From contig NC_087063.1 in assembly GCF_963678635.1 (NCBI RefSeq), positions 84,243,574-84,307,573 of the forward strand: a DNA stretch of 64,000 nucleotides, given 5' to 3'. The stretch comes from Symsagittifera roscoffensis (taxonomy: Eukaryota; Xenacoelomorpha; Acoela; Convolutidae). The notes under the pieces are model-generated. The model worked only from the letters and a program-made list of their open reading frames with translations, was not told the DNA's origin and did not search any database. The position numbers were made by a program, and so were the translations under genes. Position 1 is the stretch's first letter; every line of letters starts with the position of its first letter. Positions 1 to 13,174 of this stretch are shown in pieces.

Positions 1-445
1 TTAACAAAGCATGCAATCGCCTCCCTAATTATATTCAAGTGACCAATTATATGTGTTCGACGTCTTTTTTCTTTCCAGACAATCTTTATTTGATAAAACT
101 AGCAGCTACGTTAGGAGTGTTTTATAAATTGTCACTGACAGTGTGAATGTAAGAAAAATTGCAAAAAAAAATCAAATGGAGATTAGTGACTTTTTTCGAA
201 CATTTTTTGACATATTAAAACTGCATCTGGTACGGACTGTTCGGAGTGGCAAACATAGTTATACTGAATATTTACTTCTATAGACTCACTGCGCTGAGTA
301 ACTTATGTTAGTATGATGACCTTGTACCGAATAGTCAAGAGACTGAGTTGAAAGCTCAGAAGTTGAATAGACGATTTACGAAACAGTTGTTTTAGTTGCG
401 ATTGAGGATTCTTGTTTTCCAATCTGTTCGGATTCAGTGTTTAAT
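1..445 (+). repeat. LTR-like block 1, truncated at the window edge
   Basis: The sequence matches the right part of the LTR-like blocks at about 3807-4250 and 7890-8345, including the shared segments around the AAAGCATGCAATCG and GTGTTCGACGTC strings and the closing GGATTCAGTGTTTAATAT string. The left part lies outside the window. Confidence 0.75.
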
Positions 446-479
446 ATATCTCATACTCTTAGTTATGACATGGAGAGAC

Positions 480-1170
480 AACAGATTACACAAAAAACTC
501 ACTCAGTATTAATCCTTTCTGGGAGAGAGCGTGGGCAGAACCACCACTTGTTTGGTCAAAGTGGGAGGCAATTTTAGAAATGGCAGTATTTGCGAAGGAT
601 AGCATCAAAGTCAGAAATTTACTGCAACCTAAGCCGACGTTAGTAGAACCAACAGACCTCATACATGAAATCGAGATAACATAACTGAGGGAGGCTCAAA
701 AGTAAAACCCAATTGTAGAAACAGCAAAGACGAGTGGGTCAGATACATGTTTACAGCACATATGAACAATGAGAAAATAGCAGAGGATCTAATAGCTGAA
801 ACACGAAGCCCACAAGACTCATATCAATATGCAACCCGTCGAGAAAAAGGAATAGAAGACAGCAGAACTAAGAAAACGAATCCGTTCGGAAAATCAGCAG
901 CAACGGCAATGAAAAAACAACCAATGGGTACATCCATCCTCAAGGAAGATAAGTACAATTTAACTACCAAAAAAATCAAAGAAGACAAGGGGAATTTAAA
1001 GGACGACAAAAGTCATACGCGGAACACACAATTTAAGGGTCAACAAAATTCATACAAAGCACAATAAAAACAAGGCTACAAATGCGGAAGAAAGTTGGGT
1101 CCAAATCACCTAGAATCATGCCACGCAAAGGATAAAATTTGCGAAACGGGAACATTTTGTAAAACTATAT
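480..1170 (+). pseudogene. Degenerate gag fragment with zinc knuckle, copy 1
   Basis: An open stretch at 747-1067 encodes the C-terminal part of a Ty3/gypsy-type Gag, including MFTAHMNNEKIAEDLIAET and NPFGKSA. Just downstream, after a stop at 1065-1067, the same frame region carries a zinc-knuckle-like Cys/His motif (KCGRKLGPNHLESC, about 1080-1125). The family role is to package element RNA. This copy lacks the N-terminal half present in copy 2, is interrupted by stops and is not expected to be functional. Copy 2 at 4680-5310 is nearly identical over the shared part. Confidence 0.7.
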
Positions 1171-2060
1171 GGGTGTACAAATATAAGCAATCTACAAGAA
1201 AGAAACGAAGAACAACAAGAACAAAACAAACACACCAACTATGTGGAAAGGAACGAACCAGTAGCGTTAAGTGAGTTTACGTCCACAAACGGATGGTAAG
1301 AATTCCTACAGGACAATTTCTCCGCAATCGCAATATCTGAGGCTTTTGAAAGAAAAAACTCAGCAAAAACAACCGAGGAAGATCTTGACGGACATATAGT
1401 TGAACCAAAAACAAAATTGGAGGCAATATTTGCTATTGCGACACCGGAAGCCCAATGTCAATACCTAACAAAAAAAACGGCATAAAGACTGCGAAAAAAC
1501 GATAACTCAACAAAATTCAAATACATCCCAATGGAAAACACGGCAGGAAATCTAGCATGATACAATGGTAAAATCGTGATTTCTAAGGAAAGACTGATAT
1601 TTGCGATAAATTCCGGGGATGGACCATACGGTCAGCCCCATTTATCTTAGCGGACGATCAGAAAGCAAACATAAGAGGAAGAAACCTATTAGCACAATTT
1701 GGTACAAAATTAATACCAGCACAAAAGAGTCGAAAAAAACTGAACAAAAAAATCGATCAAAAACACTTCAAGAAAATGAATGATTTTTTAGAAAAATTAG
1801 TTACAGCAGTAAAGTACGATCAAATAGACAAACTGGCAATGGACTCCGAAATGATTAACAAATTTAGTCAGAAAAATAAATATCAGATGCCAAATTTGAA
1901 CATTTACTAGACAACATCACAGAACAAGTCAAAACGAATTGTAAAGACTAAACACTACTCTCGACCCTCGACCTATGTTACGCATTTTCGCAAACCCCTT
2001 CGGATAAACAAACCAGAGAAGAATGCAACTTTACCTTCATTGGAGGCAACGCCACTGGGA
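1171..2060 (+). pseudogene. Degenerate protease and N-terminal RT region
   Basis: The sequence continues the internal region between the gag and RT fragments, with many stops and frame changes. Short recognisable pieces remain near 1780-1900, where residues such as DKLAMDSEMINKFSQKNKYQ and MPNL resemble the segment just before the first RT palm motif of gypsy-type elements. No protease active site could be read with confidence. The segment is treated as dead pol sequence because of its position and faint similarity only. Confidence 0.5.
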
Positions 2061-2425
2061 CATATCAGTTCTCAATGGGTTTTTACTGCCTAACAGATGT
2101 GCCGAAAGCAAAAGACCTGACATTAACTAGCTGCAAAACTATGTACGCCTTCTTGGATGACCTATTAAAAGTGACCAAGGGATCACTAGAGCTCCATAAG
2201 GAAACCATCAAATCTATCTTACAAAGACTCGACGAAAAAACTCAGCAATCTCACACGATAAATGTAAGTTTGCATTTGAAAAAGTTGAATGGCTAGGCTA
2301 TAACAGAAACAGTGAGCACTGAGGGCACGAAACCACTCATGAGAATTAGAAAAATTAACTCCACTTACATTTTTCAAGCAAATGAAAACTTTCATGGGTT
2401 CAATACACCATCTTTTTCGCTGCAA
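2061..2425 (+). pseudogene. Degenerate reverse transcriptase fragment (FLDD box)
   Basis: The frame at 2075-2296 reads GFYCLTDVP, then AFLDDLLKVTKGS followed by a helix ending in LQRLDEK. This is the catalytic palm of a gypsy-type RT, with FLDD in the YxDD position. The residue pair DD needed for metal binding is present, but the flanking fingers, the first catalytic Asp segment and the thumb are broken. A weak WLGY-like string (EWLGYNR in the same region, another frame) follows near 2287-2310. A fossil copy. Confidence 0.7.
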
Positions 2426-2639
2426 TCCACATTTAGCTCAAATTGCTTAAAATGCTAAAATTACACATTTAAATAAAATTGCACTGCGCCGGCAAACACA
2501 GGCAAAATTAAAACACCTGATTGTAAACAGAAATAACTTAGCATTCAACAACATCTTAAAACTAGCATCGGAAATATCACAAAAAAAAACATTTTGATCA
2601 GATTTTGGCGCGTCTATTTTCGGCCTAGGGGCGGTACTC

Positions 2640-3080
2640 GGAAAAGTCAACAAGGAAGATTGGGCAGCAGCAGCTTACGCATCAAGACTTTCTAATTCTT
2701 CAGACGGAAAATACTCAGTAAACGAATTGATTTAAACCAACGTTTCAAACGAATACCAACATTTCAAATATTACTTAAAAGGAAAAAATTTTACAGTCAA
2801 TACATAACATCAGTGCCTTAAACACAAGCGAAACATCAAAACAAGCCAATGTAGATTAACCAGATGGATCAACCAGTTAATCTCCTTTAATTTTGACATA
2901 GAGTTTTTGGCGGGAAACAAAATGGGCCTAATAGACTAACTGTCTTGGAATCCGATTGGGTTGGCAATAACTCCAAGCGCGTACGATGAGAAGTTTGTGG
3001 TGGCGTCAACTAACTCCTTCATGAACATTCTTGAAATGATTGACAACATCAATATAAATAATTTAGCCAACCAAAATTGA
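2640..3080 (+). pseudogene. Degenerate RNase H/connection fragment, copy 1
   Basis: The sequence corresponds to the end of RNase H in gypsy-type Pol. A GNKMGLID string near 2915-2937 is followed by a stop where other copies read YLSRNPIGLAITP. The same segment recurs at 8380, 10100, 12630, 14280 and 23134. The phrase resembles the family's common end of RNase H, where a final Asp is followed by LSR-P. This copy is broken by a stop at 2938-2940 and by deletions upstream. Confidence 0.65.
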
Positions 3081-3084
3081 GACT

Positions 3085-4255
3085 TCGACTGCTTAAGCTC
3101 AAATTTGCCTCGCAGTTGAACCAGATAACGATAAAATTTTAATCAGGCATGTCCTATGCTACTAGTTCTAGTACGTGCAAGGCAATATACCTGAAAAAGG
3201 AAACCGATATCTGAGCACTAGAAATGAAGCAGGAAAAAGTGAACGAGAAACTAAAAACGTCTAAAATTAAACCTAACTTAAAAAAATGTAGGCTCTGTTC
3301 TGACGAAAGTTATGTTCAATCATTCCTTTAATGATCGTCGTCGGAGAAGTGGTAGAAATTGAGACTCACATTGATGGCCTCGGTTCTATTAATGCGCTAA
3401 TCAACCTATTTTCTTAATTTTGTTTAAATTTAAAACTTTGTTTTTCTACAATTTCAAGGGAAAACATTCTTGTCCTTTTATCTACTCTTTCAGAGAGCGG
3501 TTGACTTTTTCAAAGACTAAGTTATCAATAATCAGTTTGGATGAATTTTTCTTGTTCTTGTTTCTTTTTCATCATGTCACTGAACAAAATCAGGTCTTTA
3601 AAAGGTTGTTTTAATTGTCAATCATGTTTGCAACCAACGCTTCAGTGCCATTACGGGTCAAGATATAGTTAAAAAAAACTCCAAAAATTGGAACCTAAAA
3701 TTTCTAAAGTATCCGTATGGACGAACAACTCCTTAAAACCAAAAGCTCAGATGACAAGGCAATCGTCAAAATGCTGAATTCGGATTGGTAAAAAAAAAGA
3801 CTGCCTTTAACAAAGCATGCAATCGCCTCCCTAATTAGATTCAATTGACCAAATATATGTGTTCGACGTCTTTTTTCTTTCCAGACAATTTTTATTTGAT
3901 AAAAATAGCAGCTACGTTAGGAGTGTTTTATAAATTGTCACTGACAGTGTGACTGTAAAAACAATTGAAAAAAACCCATATGGAGATTAGTGACTTTTTT
4001 CGAACACTTTTTGACATATTAAAACTGCATCCGGTACGGACTGTTCGGAGTGGCAAACACAGTTATACTGAACATTTACTTTTATAGACTCACTGCGCTG
4101 AGTAACTTATGTTAGTATGATGACCTTGTACCGAATAGTCAAGAGACTGAGCTGAAAGCTCAGAAGTTGAATAAACGATTTACGAAACAGTTGTTTTAGT
4201 TGCGATTGAGAATTCTTGTTTTCCAATCTGTTCGGATTCAGTGTTTAATATATCT
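3085..4255 (+). repeat. LTR-like block 2
   Basis: About 1.17 kb shared with the blocks at 7171-8350, 11190-12120 and 13175-14245. It runs from the TTAAGCTCAAATTTGC string through the attaatgcgctaatcaacc marker at 3388 to the GGATTCAGTGTTTAATATA string. It is followed by the same leader sequence (TGACATGGAGAGACAACAG) as block 1. The 64-codon reading frame at 3420-3614 is an accident within the repeat. True LTR ends were not established. Confidence 0.65.
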
Positions 4256-5310
4256 CATACTCTTAGTTATGACATGGAGAGACAACAGATTACACAAAAA
4301 CCTCACTCAGTATTAATCCTTTCTGGGAGGGAGCGTGGGCAGAACCACCACTTTTTGGTCAAAGTGGGCGGCAATTTTAGAAATGGCAGTATTTGCGAAG
4401 GATAGCATCAAAGTCAGAAATTTACTGCAACCTAAGCCGACGTTAGTAGAACCAACAGACCTCATACATGAAATCGAGATAACATAACTGAGGGAGGCTC
4501 AAAAGTGTAACCCAATTGTAGAAAACCAATAAAATGTGTTGGTAGGAAAAACAAATGTCTAATGTCAAAGAAGAAAAAGGTGTATTATGTATCTCAATCC
4601 TGTGGGATTAAGCGGACGCAAAAGTACAGAGCTGCCTATTCTTCTACTTCAGCGCTGAAGGCCAACGCCGAGTACAACAAAAGAGACAGAGCCTAGACAT
4701 ACAAGCGGCATCGACGACAGAACTAATGACAATTCTAGAAGATATCTTTATAACTACACGAACCATTGCCTTCGAGAAGTACAACTTTATTTGCAGAAAG
4801 CAAAAGAAAAATCAATCACTTAAACAACATCACGCAGATCTAGTGGAACTTGCTTCACGGGCAGACTGCGGCAACAGCAAAGACGAGCGGGTCAGATACA
4901 TGTTTACAGCACACATGAACAATGAGAAAATAGCAGAGGATCTAATAGCTGAAACACGAAGCCCACAAGACTCATATCAATATGCAACCCGTCGAGAAAA
5001 AGGAATAGAACACAGCAGAACTAAGAAAACGAATCCGTTCGGAAAATCAGCAGTCACGGCAATAAAAAAACAACCAATGGGGTACATCCATCCTCAAGGA
5101 AGATAAGGACAAATTAACTACCAAAAAAACCAAAGAAGACAAGGGGAATTTAAAGGACGGCAAAAGTCATACGCAGAACACACAATTTAAGGGTCAACAA
5201 AATTCATACAATGCACATTAAAAATAAGGCTACAAATGCGGAAGAAAGTTGGGTCCAAATCACCTAGAATCATGCCCCGCAATGGATAAAATTTGCGAAA
5301 CGTGAACATT
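4256..5310 (+). pseudogene. Degenerate leader and gag fragment, copy 2
   Basis: After a leader shared with copy 1, the frame 4726-5106 gives 126 codons of gypsy-type Gag. It carries a helical segment with HHADLVELASRADCG and then MFTAHMNNEKIAEDLIAET, TRREKGIEHSR and NPFGKSA. A zinc-knuckle-like string follows near 5230-5290. This is the longest remaining Gag piece of this family in the window. It lacks the Gag N-terminus and is cut off at about 5310 by unrelated sequence. Confidence 0.7.
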
Positions 5311-7170
5311 TTGTCCTCTTCATGAGTCACTGAACAATATAAATTACTTTGGCTTAGAGTTCTCTAGAGACTGAGCAGGTGTAGATTCAGTCATTGAAAG
5401 TATCGCAAATCTTTTTTGACCATTATTAATCACATACAGAAAGGTCAGATACATGTTTACAGCACACATGACCATTATTAATAATGACCATTGTTGTCTG
5501 ATTTAAGTGGAACTGTCTGTCACAATATAACCAGATAAGAAACCGTAGAAAAACTTAAGAAAAATTTTGAGAGGTGCCTTTAATGCCAAAAAAAAACATA
5601 AGCAGCAAAAAAATCTGAAACTTTAGAAATAACAGAAAGCTGAAAAGATAAGAAAAGCCATCAGATAAGTTTCCCATTTTTAAAACAACAACAAACTTCT
5701 TACCTTGCGGAGAAAATTAATTCAATTTTTAGCTTTTACTAAATAAATTGTTGAAATTTCAAACACTAGGAGCTTAACAGAGTTTTTGTTGTCTTTATTT
5801 GAGGAACTAGATGCTTAGTTTTTTAACAAACATTTATCAGTTTAAAGATTCAAACTGTTTCTGCTGTTTACGGGTCTTTTTGACTCTAAGTCCACTTCTC
5901 CGACGTCTTCTAAATCAAAGCAAATGACGCTTTGGAAGTAAGTTCTGACGGGTTTTCTATTCTTTTATTACTTTTTACTCTATTACTTTTTCGTTCATTT
6001 CATAGATTTTCCTGAAATCAAAATTTTCCGCATCGACTTTTCTGAGCCCAAATGTTGCACCTTTCATTTTACCGTGACTGTAGTTCGGAAAAGTTGTCTC
6101 TTAAAAGTCTGTTGTACTTAAAAGTACATGTTGTCTGATTTAAGTCTGTTGTCTGTTTTACATGTGAAATGAAACGAAATAGATAATTAGTCTACCAAAA
6201 TTACAGTCGCTACAAAATTAATTTTAACATTACATGATATTAAATTTACTAATTACCTATTTCCTATTTACCTATGTTTATTTTTTTCTCCATTTATAAT
6301 TAATCGAGTCCTAATGGCATATCAACTACCCGGTTTGACATCCACAGGTCAAAAATACTTATCAAAAATTTCCATAAACTAAGTCTATGAAATAAATGCT
6401 ACTCTTACAAATTTCATACATTTTTTCAAAGTTGTCATTATCGAATTGTGAACGAAATTTTTTCTTATTTTAGCAGAAAAGCGGTTTACCATCATGAATA
6501 GAAAAAAAAGTGTCTGACAAATGGAAATTATATAAAAGCTTTTTCTATGGAGGCACAAAAAATGTTTTATTGTTCCGGTTCTATAGATAAATTTTTTCAT
6601 AATGCTTAGAAAGCCAAATTTTTGTATTGCTTATTTTTGTATGCAGTGAGCACTTTAGAAATTGCTACTTTCACTAATTGCTTATGTATAACATCTATGT
6701 TCAGGCCGTTTTCGATACATTGTACATGCAAGTCTAATAAATTGTTATTGACTCTAGCTGTGAGAAACCAGAGTTTTTGTCACTTGTGTTCGGTCACGAA
6801 GATAATCGAGAATTTTTCAGATTTTGGTTAATGAAAAAGGTACCTAGATCGACTAAATCTTACACTCTGAGCCACATTTTTATATTAAATGTGTTTTTGA
6901 GATGTCATCTTTTATTACAAGAAGGGCAAGGAAAAAGTACATGAGGTCCCACGCTTTCGTACAAAATGGAAAAAAAATATCCAGGCTAAAAATTTCCTTA
7001 AAACTCTTGCTGAACTGAAACAGATTATTACCCAGTGGCCCGTAAAAATTAGCAGAAAACACTATTTTCCAATTAGGAAATAGTTAATGAGTTAATTGTC
7101 TTGGGAAAAACAACAACAGGGGTAATTTATAATTTTGTAAATGGTACATGGAGTAAAAGCAGCACCTGAG
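5311..7170. other. Unrelated 1.86-kb segment replacing the element interior
   Basis: At 5311 the sequence departs from copy 1 (which continues into pol), and at 7171 it re-enters the LTR-like block. Nothing in between matches the retroelement except a 30-nt gag scrap at 5442-5471. No reading frame longer than about 70 codons is present on either strand, and no terminal inverted repeats were seen. It may be host DNA exposed between two insertions or a decayed insertion. Confidence 0.5.
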
Positions 7171-8350
7171 ACTCCGAATTCTTAAGCTCAAATTTGCTTC
7201 GCAGTTGAACCAGATAACAATAAAACTTTAATTAGGCATTTGCTATGCTACTAGTAGGAGCAAGGCAATGAACCTGAAAAAAGGAAACCGATATCTGAGC
7301 GCTAGAAATGAAGCAGGAAAAAGTGAACGAGAAACTGAAAATGTCTAAAATTAAACCTAATTTAGAAAAATGTAGACTCTGTTCTGATGAAAGTTATGTT
7401 CAATCATTCCTTTAATGAGCGTCATCGGAGAAGTGGTAGAAATTGAGACTCGCATTGATGGCCTCGGTTCTATTAATGCGCTAATCAACCTATTTTTTCA
7501 ATTTTGTTTATATTTTAAACTTTGTTTTTCTACAATTTTAAGGGAAAACCTTGTTGTCCTTTTCTCTACTCTTTCAAAGAGCGGTTGAATTTTTCAAAGA
7601 CTAAGTTGTCATATATCAGTTTGGATGAAACTTTTTTCTTGTTGTTTCTTTTTCATCATGTCACTGAACAAAATCAGGGTTTTAAAAGGCTTGTTTTAAT
7701 TGTCAATCATGTTTGCAACTAACGCTTCAGTGCCATTACGGGTCAAGATTTAGTAAAAGAAAACTCCAAAAGTTGCAACCTAAACTTTCTAAAGTATCCG
7801 TATGTACAAACAAATCCTTAAAACTAAAAGCTTAGACGATGAGGCAATCGTCAAAATGCCGAATTCTGATTGGTAAAAAAAAGACTGCCTTTAACAAAGC
7901 ATGCAATCGCCTCCCTAATTTGATTCAAGTGACCAAATATATGTGTTCGACGTCTTTTTTCTTTCCAGACAATCTTCAATTGATGAAACTAGCAGCTACG
8001 TTAGGAGTGTTTTATAAATTGTCACTGACAGTGTGACTGTAAATAAAACACTCAAGTCAAAATTGCAAAAAAAAGCGTCTTGAGATTAGTGACTTTTTTC
8101 GAATATTTTATGACAAGTTAAAACTGCATCCGATACGGATTGATCGGAGTGGCAAAAATAGTTATGCGAAATATTTATTTTTATGGACTCACTGCGCTGA
8201 GTAATTTATGTTGGTATGTTGACCTTGTACCGAATAGTCAAGAGACTGAGTTGAAAGCTCAAAAAGGGAACAAACGATTTACGAAACAGTTGGTTTAGTT
8301 GCGATTGAGGATTCTTGTGTTCCAATCTGTTCGGGTTCAGTGTTTAATAT
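7171..8350 (+). repeat. LTR-like block 3
   Basis: Closely related to block 2 across its length, with marker strings at 7472 and 7942. Its right end (GTGTTTAATAT) is joined directly to an RNase H fragment beginning TTGACATAAAG. The leader, gag and RT are therefore deleted here. Confidence 0.65.
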
Positions 8351-8560
8351 TTGACATAAAGTTTTTGGCGTAAATTTTTTTGGCCTTAAACAAAATGGGC
8401 CTAATAGACTATCTGTCGCGGAATCCGATTGGGTGGGCAATAACTCCAAGTCCGTACGATGAAAAGTTTGTGATGGCTTCAACTAACTCCTTCATTAACA
8501 TTCTTGAAATGGTTGACATCATCGTTCTAAATAATTTAGCCAACCAACATTGATACTACT
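8351..8560 (+). pseudogene. RNase H fragment, copy 2
   Basis: In the plus frame the segment reads NKMGLIDYLSRNPIGWAI, then SPYDEKF and STNSF, matching the end of RNase H in the other copies. About 70 codons survive, without a catalytic Asp. It lies directly against LTR-like block 3. Confidence 0.6.
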
Positions 8561-9745
8561 TCGACTTCTTAATCTCAAATTTGCTTCGCAGTTGAACCAG
8601 ATAACGATAAAACTTTAATTAGGTATGTCCTATGCTACTAGTACTAGTACGTGCAAAGCAATATACGTGAAAAAGGAAACCGATATCTGAGCACTAGAAA
8701 TGAAGCAGGAAAAAAATGAGTAACTAAGAATGTCTAAAATTAAACCTAATTTAAAAAATGGTGGGCTCTGTTCTGACGAAAATTATCAATCAGTTAATCT
8801 CCTGAGGATTCTTGTTTTCCAATCTGTTCGGATTCAAAGTTTAAAATATCTCATACTCTTAGCTATGACATGCCGCAGACAACAGATTAGACAAAAAACT
8901 CACTCAGTATTAATCTTTTCTGGGAGAGAGTGTGGGCAGAACCACCACTTGTTTGGTCAAAGTGGGCGGCAATTTTAGAAATGGCAGTATTTGCGAAGGA
9001 TAGCATCAAAGTCAGAAATTTACTGCAACCTAAGCCGACGTTAGTAGAACCAACAGACCCCATACATGAAATCGAGATAATGGAACTGACGGAGGCTCAA
9101 CCACGTATGGTCAAAGTGGGCGACAATTTTAGAAATGGCAGTATTTGTTAAATAAAATGATAAACCTTGTTGTCCTTTTATTTACTCTACCAAAGAGCGG
9201 TTGATTTTTTCAAAGACTATGTTGTCTTATATCAATTTGGATGAAATTTTTTTCTAGTTTCTTTTTCATCATGTCACCGAACAAAATCAGGGTTTTAAAA
9301 GGCTTGTTTTAATTGTCAATCATGTTTGCAACCAACGCTTCAGTGCCATTACGTGTCCATAGGAGATTAATGACTTTTTTCGAACATTTTTTGACATATT
9401 AAAACTGCATCCGGTACGGATTGGTTGGAGTGGCAAACATAGTTATACTAAAAAATTATTGTTATAGGCTCACTGCGCTGAGTCATTTATGTTGGTATGT
9501 TGACCTTGTACCGAATAGTCAACAGACCGAGTTGAAAGCTTAGAAGTTAAATAAACGATTTACGAAACAGTTGTTTTAGTTGCGATTGAGGATTCAGTGT
9601 TTAATATATCTCATACTCTTAGCTATGACATGGCGCAGACAACAGATTATACAAAAAACTCACTCAGTATTAATCGTTTCTGGGAGAGAGCGTGGGCAGA
9701 ACCACCACTTGTATAGTCAAAGTGGGCGACATTTTTAGAAATGGC
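8561..9745 (+). repeat. Two truncated LTR/leader pieces
   Basis: 8561-8790 matches the left part of an LTR-like block. 8790-9160 matches the right end plus the leader (TGACATGCCGCAGACAACAG and downstream). 9150-9600 matches a middle part of the block with an internal deletion, and 9600-9745 is leader again. The open frames at 8730-8978, 8930-9151 and 9692-9886 run across these pieces and show no protein similarity beyond the repeat itself. Confidence 0.6.
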
Positions 9746-11185
9746 AGTATTTGTTCAATACACCATCTCACTCGCTGCAATCCACATTTAGCTCAAATTG
9801 CTTTAAGTGATAAAATTACACAATTAACTAAAATTAAACTGCCCCGGCAAACACAGGCAAAAATAAAACACCTGATTGGAAAATAGATCAAAACTTAGCA
9901 TTCAACAACATCTTAAAACTAGTATCGGAAATAACACAAAAAAAAGTTTTGATCATTTTTTGCGCATCAACTTTTGGCCTAGGGCGGTACACCAAGGAAA
10001 ATTGGGCAGCAGCAGCTTACGCATCAAGATGTAGATTAACAAGATATATCAACCAGTTAATCTCCTTTAATATTGACATAGAGTTTTTGGCGGGAAACAA
10101 AATGGGCCTAATAGACTATCTGTCACGGAATCCGATTGGGTTGGCAATAACTCCAAGCGCGTACGATGAGAAGTTTGTGGTGGCGTCAACTAACTCCTTC
10201 ATGAAAATTCTTGAAATGATTGACAAGATCATTCTAAATAACTTAGCCAACCAAAATTGAGCACCAAGTCGGCTGATCAAATTGGGCACGGAAAATAAAA
10301 GAACGCTAACAAGCCAAGCAAGACTTCGAGTGCACCTCAAACTTTTCACACATTCAAAAAACGATGCATCAAACCAGATAAATTTTGATCAGTTTGTCAA
10401 AAAAACCATCCAACACTCAGTTAAACAACCACACAAAAAACCAGAACACAAAATTCGTCAATTTTATTCAGAAACTGGAAAAACCAAACATCATGAGACG
10501 AAATAATTATAAAAGATTCAAGGTTGGATTCAGTTCAGATGATCAAATCAATAAACGAAGCAGAGGGGACATCAAAGTGGCAAGGCGAATTGGACCATGA
10601 GGGAAGCCTATCAGACCCGCCTTTGCATCGTAGGAAGACTACAACAACACTTTACGAAAAATGGATAGCAAGCAATGAGACATGCACGGACAATACTCGA
10701 ACAACAAATACCTCCCAGAGACGGAGGACAAGGACGCAATAGAATTATTAACCGGCTCATCGAAAAGAAGTCTTTTTTCCCAAATATTAGCTTCAGTGAC
10801 GACACTAGTGTAACAAAAAGCAGACTTTAAAGCAACAGGAGGGGGGAAAACATAAAAAAACAATTGCGCCTTTCAAACGGAAAAACCGACAACCACGATA
10901 TTAACGCAAACATAACCTTCCCGTGTGATACAAAAAACGATCAAACAAACTGAATTGTCAACAGACGCGCACAAAATCTATGACCACTGCTTATGCCGCG
11001 TGGACCCAACTTGACGCACACAGGAGGAGACACCACCGAACAAAGAACCACCAGCAATGACAACGAATATAACTCACAACAGACAAAAGCAAGCACAAAT
11101 GGGAAATAAGCCATGAAATGATCACGGAGGGGATAGTCGCGGCTTTGGATCAGGGAAACAACACTGGAATGGAAGAGGACACACC
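9746..11185 (+). pseudogene. RNase H to integrase linker fragment, copy 3
   Basis: A frame at 9949-10260 reads WAAAAYASRC, then QLISFNIDIEFLAGNKMG, then IDYLSRNPIGLAITPSAYDE. This is the C-terminal RNase H segment of the family, with its 3' remainder continuing through short broken frames (10282-10506 and 10524-10742) rich in Lys and Gln. These resemble the linker before integrase seen again at 14436-14640. The coding potential is lost through stops and shifts. It ends at 11185, where it meets LTR-like block 4 after a deletion. Confidence 0.6.
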
Positions 11186-11189
11186 GCTG

Positions 11190-12120
11190 TTTGATGAAAG
11201 TTATGTTCAATCATTCTCTTAATGAGCGTCATCGGAGAAGTGGTAGAAATTGAGACTCGCAATGATGGGCTGGGCTCTATTAATGCGCTAATCAACCTAT
11301 TTTTTCAATTTTGTTTATTATTTAAACTTTGTTTTTCTACAATTTCAAGGCAAAACCTTGTTGTCCTTTTCTCTACTCTTTCAAAGAGCGGTTGAATTTT
11401 TCAAAGACTAAGTTGTCATATATCAGTTTGGATGAAACTTTCTTTTTCGTGTTTTTTTTTCATCATGTCACCGAACAAAATCAGGGTTTTAAAAGGCTTC
11501 TTTTAATTGTCAATCATGTTTGCAACCAACGCTTCAGTGTCATTGAGGGTCTAAAATAAAACTCTAAAAATTGCAAACTAAAATTTCTAAACCATCCGTA
11601 TGTACAAACAAATCCTTAAAACCAAAAGTTTAGACGACGAGGCAATCGTCAAAATGTTGAATTCTGTTTGGTTAAAAAAGACTGCCTTTAACAAAGCATG
11701 GAATCCTCTCCCTAATTAGATTCAAGTGAACAAATATGTGTGTTCGATGTCTTTTTTCTATCCAGACAATCTTTAATTGATAAACAAAGCAGCTACGTTA
11801 GAATTTTTTTATAAATTGTCAAGGACAGTGTGACTGTAAAAAAAATTGCAAGAAAAAATCATATGGAGAATAGTTACTTTTTTCGAACAATTTTTGACAT
11901 ATTAAAACTGCATCCGGTACGGACTGTTCGGAGTGGCAAACATAGTTATACTGAATATTTTTTTTTTATAGACTCACTGCGCTCAGTAAATTATGCTAGT
12001 ATGATGACCTTCAACCGAATAGTCAAGTGACTGAGTTGAAAGCTCAGAAATTGAATAAACAATTTACGAAACAATTATTTAGTTGCATTTGAGGATCCTT
12101 GTTTTCCAATCTGTTCGGAT
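11190..12120 (+). repeat. LTR-like block 4
   Basis: Matches blocks 2, 3 and 5. The left ~100 nt is missing: the block starts at the GATGAAAGTTATGTTC string rather than the earlier CTCTGTTCTGACG string. The marker string is at 11279, and a diverged GTGTTCGATGTC copy lies near 11739. A leader follows. Confidence 0.6.
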
Positions 12121-13170
12121 TCAGCGTTTATTATGTCTCATACTCTTAGTTATGACATGGAGAGACAACAGATTACACAAAAAACTCACTCAGTATTAAT
12201 CCTTTCTGGGAGAGAGCGTGGGCAGAACCACCACTTGTATGGTCAAAGTGGGCGACAATTTTAGAAATGGCAGTATTTGTTCAATACACCATCTCACTCG
12301 CTGCAATCCACATTTAGCTCAAATTGCTTAAAATGATAAAATTACACAATTAACTAAAATTGCACTGCGCCGGCAAACACAGGCAAAAATAAAACACCTG
12401 ATTGGAAAATAGATCAAAACTTAGCATTCACAACATCTTAAAACTAGTATCGGAAATAACACAAAAAAAAGTTTTGATCATTTTTTGCGCCTCAACTTTT
12501 GGCCTAGGATGGTACTCGAAAAAGACACCAAGGAAAATTGGGCAGCAGCAGCTTACGCATCAAGATGTCGATTAACAAGATATATCAACCAGTTAATCTC
12601 CTTTATTATTGACATAGAGTTTTTGGCGGGAAACAAAATGGGCCTAATAGACTATCTGTCGCGGAATCCGATTGGATTGGCAATAACTCCAAGCGCGTAC
12701 GATGAGAAGTTTGTGGTGGCGTCAACTAACTCCTTCATGAACATTCTTGAAATGATTGACAAGATCATTCTAAATATCTTAGCCAACCAAAATTGAGCAC
12801 CAAGTCGGCTGATCAAAATGGGCAAGGAAAAAAAAAGAACGCTAACAAGCCAAGCAAGACTTCGAGTGCACCTCAAACTTTTCACACATTCAAAAAGCGC
12901 TCAATCAAACCAGATAAATTTTAATCAGTTTGTGAAAAAAACCATCCAGCACTCAGTTAAACAACCACACAAAAAACCAGAACACAAAATTCGCCAATTT
13001 TATTCAGAAATTGGAAAAACCAAACATCATGAGACGCAATAATTATAGAAGATTCAAGGTTGGATTCAGTTCAGATGATCAGATCAATAAATGAAGCAGA
13101 TGGGACAACATAGTGGCAAGGCGAACTGGACAGTGAGGGAAGCGTATCAGACCCGCCTTTGCATCGTAGG
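12121..13170 (+). pseudogene. Leader plus RNase H fragment, copy 4
   Basis: After the leader the frame 12485-12796 encodes the same RNase H C-terminus as copy 3 (WAAAAYASRC, FLAGNKMG, LSRNPIG), followed by the Lys/Gln-rich linker at 12818-13042. Copies 3 and 4 are nearly identical over about 700 nt, which suggests a recent segmental copy rather than two independent decays. Truncated and without integrase. Confidence 0.6.
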
Positions 13171-13174
13171 AAGA

